Positions 51,905 through 60,246 of a stretch of 64,000 nucleotides of DNA are shown here, piece by piece (position 1 is the first letter of the stretch; each line of letters begins with the position of its first letter). Position numbers and translations under genes: made by a program. The DNA is taken from assembly GCF_018129985.1 (NCBI RefSeq), contig NZ_JAFCKT010000013.1, positions 62,001 through 126,000 of the forward strand, given 5' to 3'. The notes under the pieces were generated by a model that worked only from the letters and a program-made list of their open reading frames with translations, ran no database searches and had not been told where the DNA came from. The DNA comes from Bradyrhizobium sp. SZCCT0148 (GTDB lineage Bacteria; Pseudomonadota; Alphaproteobacteria; Rhizobiales; Xanthobacteraceae).

Positions 51905-53742
51905 ACGTGTCTCCTCGGTGCGTCCTTACTTTTATTCCCCCTGCTCGGGATCGCTTTCCTGCTACCGCGAATTTCAGAAGGCTTTTCGCGGTGCGTGAGA
52001 TTATGCGCGGTGTTCACAAGGGCGATGTGGGAAAAGGCTTGGGGGAAGTTGCCGACCAACCGGCTTCGCTCGACGTCATACTCTTCCGACAGCAGACCGA
52101 GGTCATTGCGGAGAGCCAGAAGCCGCTCGAACAATGCCTTGGCTTCAGCATCACGGCCGATCAGGTGATAGGCGTCCGCCAACCAGAAGCTGCATGCCAA
52201 AAACATGCCTTCGCCAGGCGGCAGGCCATCTTTGGTCGCCTTCGTATCGTATCGTTGCACAAAGCCGTCGTTGACCAGCTCGCGTTCGATCGCTTCAATG
52301 GTCGATATCACCCGCGGATCTTCGGGCGGCAAAAAACCCACCGCGGGGATCAGCAACAGGGCTGCATCGAGCTGGGACTCGCCGTAAACCTGAACGAACG
52401 TCTTTCGCTGTTCATCGTAGCCGCGCCGACAAACATCTTCCTGAATGGCGGCACGCTGCACCTTCCAATTGTCCACGGGACCGTCCATTCCGAACTCGTC
52501 AGCCGATTTGATGGCGCGATCGAAGGCGACCCAGGCCATGATCTTGGAAAAGGTGAAATGCTTGGCTCCACCTCGCACTTCCCAGATACCCTGATCCGGC
52601 TCCGTCCAAATTTCCTTGAGATGATCGAGGAGGGCACACTGGATCGCCCATGCCCGGTTGTTCTCGGGGAGGCCGCCTCGGCGGGCCTGGTATAAGGCGT
52701 CCATCAACTCGCCATAGACATCAAGCTGAAGCTGGGTGTGGGCCGCATTCCCAATACGCACCGGTTTTGAGTTCACGTATCCCGACAGCCAGGGCACCTC
52801 CCATTCTGTCAACCTGCGCTCGCCTGTGACGGCGTACATGATCTGCAACTGGTCCGGGCTTCCCGCCACGGCGCGGATGAGCCAGTCTCGCCAAGCGCGC
52901 GCCTCCTCGTAGTAACCGGCCCCCATAAGGGCCAACAGAGTTAGCGTGGCATCGCGGACCCAGCAGAAGCGATAATCCCAATTGCGAGACCCGCCAATTT
53001 GCTCAGGAAGCGAGGTTGTGGCCGCAGCGACAATGCCGCCGCTAGGTCCAAACGTCAGGGCTTTCAAAGTTATGAGAGATCTCAGAACCTGGTCCGAATA
53101 GGGCCCCGCTGCTCCACAACGGCTGGACCAATCGCGCCAGAAACTTTCTGTACGATCCAGGAGAAGCCACGGATCGTCAGCGGAGGCTGGATCTTCATAT
53201 GATGTCTGGTAGGAGAGAACAAAGGCAGCGCGTTGGCCCGGTTCGACGGAGAACGCGCCGACTGTCTTCATCGATTTGCCGTGCAGCGGCACCCCCGTTC
53301 TTAGCACCAGCATCGACGCCCCCGCGACCAAGCTGACCGCACCATCCTCCAGGCGGCTCACCCAGGGTACACTGACCCCATAGTCGAACCGTGCGATCAA
53401 CTCGCTCTCCATCTCGACGGATCCTTCAAGGCCCTCAACGATCCGGACGACCTTCGACGCGCCCGTCTTGGGGGGCATGAAGTCGACGAGACGTGCACGG
53501 CCCGTCTCCGTCGCGAAGACAGTCTCCAGAATCAGCGTGCCTGGTAGGTAGCGACGTTCGTTCGTAGATCGGTCGACCGGGCGAAGGCTCCAATATCCGT
53601 TTTTCTCATCTCCCAGGAGCCGCCCGAAGCAGCTATCGGAATCGAACCGCGGGAAACAGAGCCAATCGATTGAGCCGTCGCGCCCCACCAGTGCGCCGGT
53701 CTCGCAATCGCCAATAAGTGCGTAATCTTCGATTCGGGCCAT
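51901..53742 (-). CDS. Second glycoside hydrolase family 15 protein
   Basis: A 613-aa GH15 paralogue of the protein at 36626: MARIEDYALIGDCETGALVG at the start, NWDYRFCWVRDATLT, QLDVYGELMDAL, LGLLSEEYD with the catalytic Glu, and GNFPQAFSHIALV. Cytoplasmic. The ATG at 53742 is chosen by family start; a TTG seven codons upstream is possible. A GGAAC-N16-CATT near match to the EcfG consensus lies directly upstream. Probably releases glucose from a storage or stress glucan, or cleaves trehalose. Confidence 0.9.
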   Translation of the reverse strand: MARIEDYALIGDCETGALVGRDGSIDWLCFPRFDSDSCFGRLLGDEKNGYWSLRPVDRSTNERRYLPGTLILETVFATETGRARLVDFMPPKTGASKVVRIVEGLEGSVEMESELIARFDYGVSVPWVSRLEDGAVSLVAGASMLVLRTGVPLHGKSMKTVGAFSVEPGQRAAFVLSYQTSYEDPASADDPWLLLDRTESFWRDWSSRCGAAGPYSDQVLRSLITLKALTFGPSGGIVAAATTSLPEQIGGSRNWDYRFCWVRDATLTLLALMGAGYYEEARAWRDWLIRAVAGSPDQLQIMYAVTGERRLTEWEVPWLSGYVNSKPVRIGNAAHTQLQLDVYGELMDALYQARRGGLPENNRAWAIQCALLDHLKEIWTEPDQGIWEVRGGAKHFTFSKIMAWVAFDRAIKSADEFGMDGPVDNWKVQRAAIQEDVCRRGYDEQRKTFVQVYGESQLDAALLLIPAVGFLPPEDPRVISTIEAIERELVNDGFVQRYDTKATKDGLPPGEGMFLACSFWLADAYHLIGRDAEAKALFERLLALRNDLGLLSEEYDVERSRLVGNFPQAFSHIALVNTAHNLTHREKPSEIRGSRKAIPSRGNKSKDAPRRHV

Positions 53743-54065
53743 CAGGACACCATTGATGGTCAATGTAAGTCGCGCCCTCCAGTTCCGCGCTCAGGTGGTC
53801 CCGGGCATGTACTTTCGTTTAGAGCGCGGCACGCGGAAGCAGAACCGGATGAAATCAGCACCCGCGCCGTATCGCTCGCGCTGAGCGGTGCGCCGGCTCT
53901 CACCACGTCCAGCACCCGCATTTGAATGGAAGGCCCGTTTTTGCCGACGACAGTACCTGCCGAGGCGTACCCGGAGGCATCGAGGAGGGACGCAGCCGTC
54001 CGGAGGCTGGTACGGCTAGGCCTTCAGAGAAAAGAGGCGCTTACGGAGAAATGCCAGCACCATGA
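53743..54065. other. Intergenic stretch upstream of the GH15 gene
   Basis: About 320 bp. It contains the promoter of the GH15-SDR pair on the minus strand. No gene is recognised; possible remnants related to the ribonuclease HII relic that follows cannot be identified. Confidence 0.4.
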
Positions 54066-54694
54066 TCTCGTCGGAGTGAGCTTGGCGTACTGGCGCTTGA
54101 ACTTCTGCGCGATCTTGGCTTCAATCAACTTCACGAGTTCACCGGACAGAGCGTCGAGCAGATCTTGCGGGCCTACACCCGCGCGGGAGCGCGCGCCATA
54201 CTGGCTTCAATCGATAAGCGCCGCTTCGAAAATAGGTCCGAGGGGCAGCGCCTCGGCAAGATGCTCCGCTTCGAGTCTTCTCTTTGGGAAAGTGGCCATC
54301 ATCATGCCGTGGCAGGCATCGACGAGGCCGGAATGAGCCCTCTCGCCGGACCGGTCCTCCGCCTGCGCCGTGATCCTGAAGCCCGGCACGCGGATAGTCG
54401 GATCGACGACTCGAAGAAGCTCGACGCAGCTGCTCGCGAAGAACTCGCGAACGAGATCAAGGCAAAGGCAGAGAGTTGGCGCGTGGCGTTTGTCCAGGTC
54501 GAGGAGATCGACGCGATCAATATCTATTGGGCGGGCATCCAGGCTATGTAGCGTGCGGTCCGCGGGCTGGGGTTGACGCCGCAGCACTTGCTGATCATGC
54601 AAAGCGGTTGAAGGAAATCGACATCCCTCAGCAGGCCATCATTAAAGGGGATGCCAAGTCCGCCAGCATCGCCGCTGCCTTCATCCTCGCAACA
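54066..54694 (+). pseudogene. Ribonuclease HII pseudogene of the N-terminally extended type
   Basis: Parts of ribonuclease HII are in order. An N-terminal extension (TRAGARAILASI then NRSEGQRLGKMLRFESSLW) precedes AGIDEAGMSPLAGPV with the first catalytic Asp-Glu. Two compensating frameshifts surround AVILKPGTRIVG; DDSKKLDAA and NIYWAGIQAM follow, then a TAG stop at 54549, RAVRGLGLTPQHLLI, another frameshift, AKRLKEIDIPQQAIIKGDAKSASIAAA, and loss of the C-terminal third. The remaining gene cannot make active enzyme. The main rnhB must be elsewhere. Confidence 0.83.
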
Positions 54695-54830
54695 GTCGAA
54701 CGCGCAACCAATATGCCGAGCAGGAGCCGCGCACACATAGTATCCATGATGAGACGGTCTCCCGGCTGGTCGAACTTCAAAAGCCGATCCGGCGGCTTTT
54801 ATGGCGGATAGTCGGTTCGATGATTTGCAA

Positions 54831-55013
54831 TCAAGCGATAGCAAAGGCCGAGAACAGCAGGCAGGCAACGTAGACGCAAGCGAGGCAAATGCCGGCGGTT
54901 CTGACCGTGCTCTCATCGACGTGGGACCGTGGCCGGCCCGCAAGCTTCGGCAACTTTTCGTAGCGTGCAAACAACCGTCGCCCGATGCGGCCTCGGAACA
55001 GTACATTTCTCAT
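54831..55013 (-). CDS. Small single-span membrane protein
   Basis: A 60-aa protein with a basic N-terminal part (MRNVLFRGRIGRRLFARYEK) and one C-terminal membrane helix (about residues 38-58). The ATG at 55013 has a strong GGAGG at 7 nt, which supports a real gene; the longer open frame upstream has no such site. Tail-anchored topology is likely. I do not recognise a family. Confidence 0.55.
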   Translation of the reverse strand: MRNVLFRGRIGRRLFARYEKLPKLAGRPRSHVDESTVRTAGICLACVYVACLLFSAFAIA

Positions 55014-55202
55014 ACGTGCCTCCGTTAGCTGGTCGGCTCCAGTGGGCGGAGCCGCGACGGCCGGTCCCATCACAGGAGCCGCGCTGGTGTCACTCGCACA
55101 AAAAAGATAGTCTGCGCGACACAAATGAGCAGTCGGGAGATGAGCGCGCTTCGTCGGGAAAATCCTGACGTCAATCGCCTCCATATACTTCGCCGGGATG
55201 GC

Positions 55203-55877
55203 TCAGACTTGATCCACGCCTTTCCCGGGATGACCTAGCCACCCTAATGCGACGCCATAGCGCACGATGTCGGCCCGCGTGAACAGCCCAAGTTTTTCCA
55301 CGGCCCTCGCCTTGTAGGTTTCGACTGTCTTGATGCTGATGCTCAGCTGATTTGCAATTTCCTTGTTGCTGAAACCCTGTGCGATCAGTCTGAGAACCTC
55401 GCTTTCGCGCGGTGTCAATTCGCTGGTTGCGGCGGTGCCCGAAGACGAATGGCCGCCCTGCGTAGACGGAAGAGCCTTCTCCGCGATTGCGGGGTCCAGA
55501 TACAGTCCGCCTCCGGCTATCGCGCGGACGGCACGCTCGAGTTCGTCGGCCGCCGAGCGCTTCAACAGATAGCCACGGGCTCCCGCCTGCAGCATGGGTT
55601 GGACGTAGGCGTGATCCTCGTGCACGGTCAGCGCGAGCAGACGGACCTGGGGCAATTGAGTTGCCAGCGTGCGGGCGACTTCCAGCCCGCTGACGCCCGG
55701 CAGCGAAATATCCAGGATGGCAATGTCGGGTGTGGTCTGCCGGATGACGTCGAGCGCGGTCTGTCCATCGGTGGCTTCGCCAACGATTTCGATGTCCACC
55801 ACGTCCTGAAGCAAGGCTTTCATACCGGCCAGGACGAGCGGGTGATCGTCAGTCAACGTGATCCGGATCGGGCACAT
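55203..55877 (-). CDS. LuxR/NarL-type response regulator
   Basis: A 224-aa regulator. The receiver domain has the acidic pair at 10-11, phosphoacceptor Asp56 in ILDISLPG and Lys in YLLKRS; the LuxR helix-turn-helix runs about 150-210 (LTPRESEVLRLIAQGFSNKE and SIKTVETYKARAVEKL). It overlaps the sensor kinase gene by 29 bp and follows it, so this is a two-component pair. Targets unknown; the divergent Crp/Fnr gene at 58081 is a candidate. Confidence 0.93.
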   Translation of the reverse strand: MCPIRITLTDDHPLVLAGMKALLQDVVDIEIVGEATDGQTALDVIRQTTPDIAILDISLPGVSGLEVARTLATQLPQVRLLALTVHEDHAYVQPMLQAGARGYLLKRSAADELERAVRAIAGGGLYLDPAIAEKALPSTQGGHSSSGTAATSELTPRESEVLRLIAQGFSNKEIANQLSISIKTVETYKARAVEKLGLFTRADIVRYGVALGWLGHPGKGVDQV

Positions 55878-57942
55878 AGCCCATCTCCTCTACTGGCAGC
55901 GGAATTCTCATGAATAGCGACGTGCCATGACCGGGCTCGGATTCGATCGCCAACGATCCGCCCAACAGCGTCAGGCGCTCTTCTATGACGGAGAGGCCTA
56001 ATTTTGCATGGCGGCCGTCACTACGGGAGAACCCCTTAAGGTCGAAGCCGTTGCCGTCGTCTTCGACGACGATCCTCAGCTCTGTTGCGCGCCGATCAAT
56101 CACAACACTGACGTTTCTCGCCCGGGCGTGCTTGACCACGTTGTTTACGGCCTCCTGGACGGCCCGATAGGCCGCTATTTCGACGTCCTGACCGAGGCGA
56201 TCCCTTTTGCCCAGCGGCTGAAAATCGACACTCATCCCGAAGCGGCGCTGGATTTCGGCACAAAACGCTTCGAGCGCCTTGTAGAGGCCGAGATCGTCAA
56301 GGGCCGTCGGCCGCAGATCCGCGGCGACTTGATGGATATCGCGGCCGATCCCCCTTGCCAGCCCTTGCAACCAATTGAGCTTTTCCAAGCCGAGCTTCCG
56401 TTTCTGGCTTGCGCCGAAGAATGGCTCGAGGCCCTTCAGGCCGAGAAGGAGCCCCGTGACCGTCTGGCCGATCTGGTCGTGGAGTTCTCTTGCGATCCGA
56501 CGACGTTCGTTCTCCTCCGCCTCCGAAAGACGTCTGAGCAACTGCTGCCGTTCCAGCTCGGCCCGCTTGGTCTCATCGATATCCAGGATGACCCCGTATA
56601 CAACGTCCAGATTGTTTTCGTCGAGCCTGGAGAGGCGTCCGCTGGCTCGCAGCCACCTGCCATGAGGTGGAGCGGTACGAAAATCGGCGATTGCGACGTT
56701 CCCCGAACGGCAACTGAGCAGCGATGCCTCAAACTTCTGTTGGTCAGCAGGATCGATGCTGCTCAGCATCCGCTCGACGGGCAGGCTCATGTCGCCGTCG
56801 GAGCGCGAGCCTTCGATCTGGAGCATCTCGCGTGCGCGGGGCGATACCAGCGCTTCTCTGGTCGTAAAATCCCAACTGAATACGCCAAGGTCTGCCGCAT
56901 CGATCGTCAGCCTGCGTCGCTCCTCACTGGCACTGAGCGCCAATGCTGCCTGTGCCTCTTGCTCTCGCCGGCGAAGCGAGATGTCGCGGATCGTGTACCA
57001 CGCCAGTGTGAGGGCCAGTACGAAGCTCAGGACTCCTCCGCCGGCGAGAAACATCGCAGAGCGCTGCACCGGACCGTTGAGCTCCTGCGTCGGTATTCCA
57101 AAATGAACCGACCATCCGCTGGTTTCTGGAATGACCTTGTAGATCGAATCGACCTGGTCGCCGGCGGGTGTGGTCTTGACGTAACTTCCTTCCGGCGCGG
57201 AGGCGATCGCTTCGCGGACCGTGGCGCTTGCAGACTGCCCGAGTTCGGATTGCTCGCCGAAGGTGCGGGCCACGATATTGCCCTTGGCGTCGACGACAAA
57301 GCCCACCCAACCTGCCGGTGCTCCTGCGCTCTTCAAGATCTGGTTGATCGCATCGGGCACCAGAGCCACGGTCAACACAAACCTCAACTGCCCGTCGCGT
57401 TCGACCGGGGCCCTGACCGCAACCACGCGCTTGCCGGTGAGAGGACTTCGGGGGCCAATTCCGCCGATCGCCGGCTTCCTCGTCTTCAGGATCTGCTCGA
57501 AATTCTCGCGATCGGCGATGACGCGCATTCCGTCTCCGAGTGGGCGGCTAACGTCGAGCACCTGATTCCCATCGGGATCGACGAGCTGAATCGTCTGCCA
57601 AAGCAGGCGGGCTTCGTTGATGCGTGTAGCCTCGCGATAGAATGCATCGAGATCCGGCTTATCGAGCGTGGCGGAAGCTGCAAGAGTTTCGGCGATCTCG
57701 AGCTGGAGACTTATTTCGGAAGCCAGGCGGTTGACGACGTTGTCCAGCGTCTCCACCGCGGCCGTCTGGGAGCCACGGCGTTGTTGCTGAGCATTCAGGA
57801 ATACGACCCATCCTGCAAAAAGCGCCAAGGGCATGGCTGCGGCAATGAAGACAAGGATCAGGGGACGGCGGGCCGCGCGCCGGGCGCTCGACGCCGGCCT
57901 TTCCAAGCCAGCAGGATTCAAATGAGACGGCCAAACGACCAC
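55849..57942 (-). CDS. Membrane sensor histidine kinase, NarX/HisKA_3 type
   Basis: A 697-aa kinase starting at a GTG. Helices at about 27-48 and 296-317 enclose a periplasmic dCache-like sensor of about 245 residues. A PAS domain follows (about 335-465), then a HisKA_3 dimer domain with His488 in RELHDQIGQT and an HATPase with the N box (QEAVNNVVKHARA) and G box (DDGNGFD). It senses an external signal, possibly a small organic acid as in other dCache kinases, and phosphorylates the regulator encoded next. It is divergent from a Crp/Fnr gene. Confidence 0.93.
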   Translation of the reverse strand: MVVWPSHLNPAGLERPASSARRAARRPLILVFIAAAMPLALFAGWVVFLNAQQQRRGSQTAAVETLDNVVNRLASEISLQLEIAETLAASATLDKPDLDAFYREATRINEARLLWQTIQLVDPDGNQVLDVSRPLGDGMRVIADRENFEQILKTRKPAIGGIGPRSPLTGKRVVAVRAPVERDGQLRFVLTVALVPDAINQILKSAGAPAGWVGFVVDAKGNIVARTFGEQSELGQSASATVREAIASAPEGSYVKTTPAGDQVDSIYKVIPETSGWSVHFGIPTQELNGPVQRSAMFLAGGGVLSFVLALTLAWYTIRDISLRRREQEAQAALALSASEERRRLTIDAADLGVFSWDFTTREALVSPRAREMLQIEGSRSDGDMSLPVERMLSSIDPADQQKFEASLLSCRSGNVAIADFRTAPPHGRWLRASGRLSRLDENNLDVVYGVILDIDETKRAELERQQLLRRLSEAEENERRRIARELHDQIGQTVTGLLLGLKGLEPFFGASQKRKLGLEKLNWLQGLARGIGRDIHQVAADLRPTALDDLGLYKALEAFCAEIQRRFGMSVDFQPLGKRDRLGQDVEIAAYRAVQEAVNNVVKHARARNVSVVIDRRATELRIVVEDDGNGFDLKGFSRSDGRHAKLGLSVIEERLTLLGGSLAIESEPGHGTSLFMRIPLPVEEMGYVPDPDHVD

Positions 57943-58080
57943 GTTTCGGCTCTTCCTCGACGCTTCTGTTGCAAGTCAGGTTTTTCCCGACACAGCCCGA
58001 TGGCCACCCTGACTCCCAGGATGCTTCGATCCAGCTCATGCTACAGGCAATCATTGTTGCGGTCTAGAATTTGGCTTGAC

Positions 58081-58881
58081 ATGGAACATTCATCATCGTC
58101 GCGGCTGTTACTCGATGACAAACTCGACGTGGGCCGGCCCCGCGAAGATGACGCTTTCTGCGCCGTTGGCGGAAACGAGCTCGTGGCACGGCTGTCGGCG
58201 TCGTCGCGATCTCGCCTGCTCGATAGTTGCGAGACGGTACCTCTGAACAAGGGGCAAATTCTCTACGATCGCGGCATGCCTTTGCGATACGCATATTTCA
58301 TCGATTCGGGCGGATGTTCCGTCACGACCCGGGCGGGCGACTGCTTGCCCGTCGAGATCCATACCCTCGGGATGAAGGATTTCGTTGGTGTGCCGCTTGT
58401 CCTCGGCATGCACGTCTCGCCGCATCGCTGCAGCGTACGAATGCGGGGGCAGGCGCTGCGTATCCCGTCCGTGCAGCTGATCCCCTTGATCAAGCGAGAC
58501 GTCGAGATCGAGAAACTTCTTCTTGGGTATGTGCAGGCGACGCTGATTCACAGCGCGCAATTGTCGGCTTGCAATGCCAGGCACTCGCTGCACCAGCGTC
58601 TGGCGCGCTGGCTACTGGTCGCAAGCGACAGGTTCGGATCTCTCGAGGTGCCTTTTACGCACAGCTATATCGCCAATGCGCTCGCGGTCAGGCGCGCCGG
58701 CGTTACGGTTGCTCTAGGAAATATGGTGCGCGAAGGCGTGATTGGATGCCGGAGAGCGGGATTGGTTGTGATGGATCCGGCCAGGCTCAAGACGATGTCG
58801 TGCGATTGTCAGAGCATCATTCTCGCGGCGCACAACCGCCCTTGTCCGGTACCGCCCCTGCGTGTTGCATATTCTGGGTAG
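58081..58881 (+). CDS. Crp/Fnr-family transcriptional regulator
   Basis: A 266-aa Crp/Fnr regulator very similar to the one at 10707 (shared blocks around SPHRC, VEIEKLLL, YVQATLIHS and RHSL-QRLARWLL). Beta roll about 40-145, dimer helix about 140-165, winged helix about 190-245 (FTHSYIANALAVRRAGVTVA), C-terminal Cys-x-Cys (SCDC). The start at 58081 is chosen within a much longer open frame that is antisense to the kinase upstream. The 138-bp gap to the divergent kinase gene holds both promoters. Confidence 0.88.
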   Translation: MEHSSSSRLLLDDKLDVGRPREDDAFCAVGGNELVARLSASSRSRLLDSCETVPLNKGQILYDRGMPLRYAYFIDSGGCSVTTRAGDCLPVEIHTLGMKDFVGVPLVLGMHVSPHRCSVRMRGQALRIPSVQLIPLIKRDVEIEKLLLGYVQATLIHSAQLSACNARHSLHQRLARWLLVASDRFGSLEVPFTHSYIANALAVRRAGVTVALGNMVREGVIGCRRAGLVVMDPARLKTMSCDCQSIILAAHNRPCPVPPLRVAYSG

Positions 58882-58958
58882 CGTAGCGGCAGTCTGGTTC
58901 ACTCGTAGGGGACCGAGCAGTACCCACGGTTCGAAACAGGTTGGCAGAGAGGCGGGAA

Positions 58959-59174
58959 ATGTCGTCGCAAGACATCAAGATGCGAACTGACGCTGAGGTC
59001 CTGGTGGCCGCCGTGGAGGAGGCCCAACGACTGCTCGCTGCTTACGAGAACCCCTGCTGTCATCGGACCAGAGATGACATCATCGCCATGGTCGAGTTCA
59101 TCATTTGCAACCCTTCTGTCACGCGCGCAATGCTGCGCCAAAAAATGCGCAGCCGCCTCAAGCTGGTCGGATGA
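58959..59174 (+). CDS. Small hypothetical protein
   Basis: A 71-aa helical protein (MSSQDIKMRTDAEVLVAAVE onward) with two cysteines in PCCHRTRDD and a basic C-terminus (RQKMRSRLKLVG). GAGGCGGGAA precedes the ATG at 58959, which is preferred to a TTG 18 bp upstream. It follows the Crp/Fnr gene by 77 bp and precedes a PRC-barrel gene. I do not recognise a named family; length, composition and ribosome site support it. Confidence 0.62.
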   Translation: MSSQDIKMRTDAEVLVAAVEEAQRLLAAYENPCCHRTRDDIIAMVEFIICNPSVTRAMLRQKMRSRLKLVG

Positions 59175-59263
59175 ATGTCCGCGGGCGTACCGCGAATCCG
59201 ACGATACGAAACTTCCGATCGCGACACGAGTTGACGATGATCTAACAACAAGGAGAAATCGTC

Positions 59264-59776
59264 GTGAAGAAAACTCAAACTCTCTGCCTTATCGCATCAG
59301 CGATGCTGATGGCGACACCAGTCTTGGCGCAAGCCCCCCAGAGCGGTGCGACAGCTACGGCGCCCAATAATCAATCAACGACTGCTTCGACGGCATCGAT
59401 GCACAAGCAAGGCGAATGGCGTGCGTCGAAATTGGTTGGCGTGAACGTCTACAACAACAGCAATGAGAAGATCGGCGACATCAACGATCTGATCCTGGAT
59501 TCCAGCGGCCGGGTTGCCAATGTGGTGATCGGCGTGGGCGGCTTTCTTGGAATGGGCGAGCACAATGTTGCCGTAGCCTTCGATCAGCTGAAATTCTCGA
59601 AAGTACCGGTGAATACGGCGTCGAACGCTGGTGCCGGAAAGACCGGAAGCGCAAGCTCGGTGACGACGGGAAGTGCGTCGACGTCGGTAAACCGCAATGA
59701 CAACTGGTATCCGGATCACGTGGTGCTGAATGCCGACAAGGATCAATTGAAGAAGATGCCTGAATTCAAGTACTGA
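59264..59776 (+). CDS. Secreted PRC-barrel protein
   Basis: A 170-aa protein with a signal peptide (1-22, ending VLA), a Ser/Thr/Ala linker and a PRC-barrel (SKLVGVNVYNNSNEKIGDIN, VIGVGGFLGMGEHNVAVAF). The central region shares the GGFLG(I/M)G strand with the protein at 6979. Starts at GTG with AAGGAG upstream. Probably exported to the periplasm; function unknown. Confidence 0.85.
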   Translation: MKKTQTLCLIASAMLMATPVLAQAPQSGATATAPNNQSTTASTASMHKQGEWRASKLVGVNVYNNSNEKIGDINDLILDSSGRVANVVIGVGGFLGMGEHNVAVAFDQLKFSKVPVNTASNAGAGKTGSASSVTTGSASTSVNRNDNWYPDHVVLNADKDQLKKMPEFKY

Positions 59777-59812
59777 GACCGACCACTGTCGCACTTTCAC
59801 CGCGGGCTGGCC

Positions 59813-59845
59813 AAGGCGGTGTCATCGCAGATGGCGCCGCCTTTT
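59813..59845 (+). terminator. Intrinsic terminator after the PRC-barrel gene
   Basis: AAGGCGG (59813-59819) pairs with CCGCCTT (59837-59843) and is followed by further T residues, 37 bp after the stop of the PRC-barrel gene. A typical small stem with a T run. Confidence 0.6.
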
Positions 59846-59867
59846 CGGCTGTCTTCGAGTGTGTGAT

Positions 59868-60176
59868 CTACTTCGTTTGCGTTGAGACGAATGCAGCTTG
59901 AACTTCCGGTTTGAATCGATCAGCTTGCGCCGCGCTGGCTGAGGCAGCCCTGATTTCGGGTTTGCTCACCGGATAGGCCGCTGATCGTTGCCGAGCGGCG
60001 CCCGATTGGATTCCTCCGTCGACAATCGGCTTGCCATTGTCTGGCGGTGCGCGCTCTTTCGGGCAGTGGTCAGCGTATCTCTCGACGATCTTCGGCCTCC
60101 AAAGAAGCTGACAGAGGTCCCCGCTACGAGGAACGATCCTCTCCTCTGCCAGTTGCTCGGCGACGGACATTCGCAT
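59868..60176 (-). CDS. Candidate 102-aa hypothetical protein
   Basis: A minus-strand frame (MRMSVAEQLAEERIVPRSGD onward) of 102 codons with a protein-like composition; the first 45 residues contain LCQLLWRPKIVERYADHCPK, and the rest is Ala/Gln/Ser-rich. No strong ribosome site. It fills most of the 470-bp gap between two plus-strand genes for secreted proteins. An alternative start is two codons in (60170). Confidence 0.4.
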   Translation of the reverse strand: MRMSVAEQLAEERIVPRSGDLCQLLWRPKIVERYADHCPKERAPPDNGKPIVDGGIQSGAARQRSAAYPVSKPEIRAASASAAQADRFKPEVQAAFVSTQTK

Positions 60177-60246
60177 TGCAAGACTGCATCGATTTGTCCG
60201 CCTCATCCAATTGGAGTTAGCGAACAACCGAGAGGAGGAATGCAGC

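Noticed and set aside
56008-58080. Very long plus-strand open frame ahead of the Crp/Fnr gene
   Set aside because: It is antisense to the sensor kinase gene, whose domains are unmistakable. High GC content leaves the opposite strand open; only the part from 58081 is a gene.
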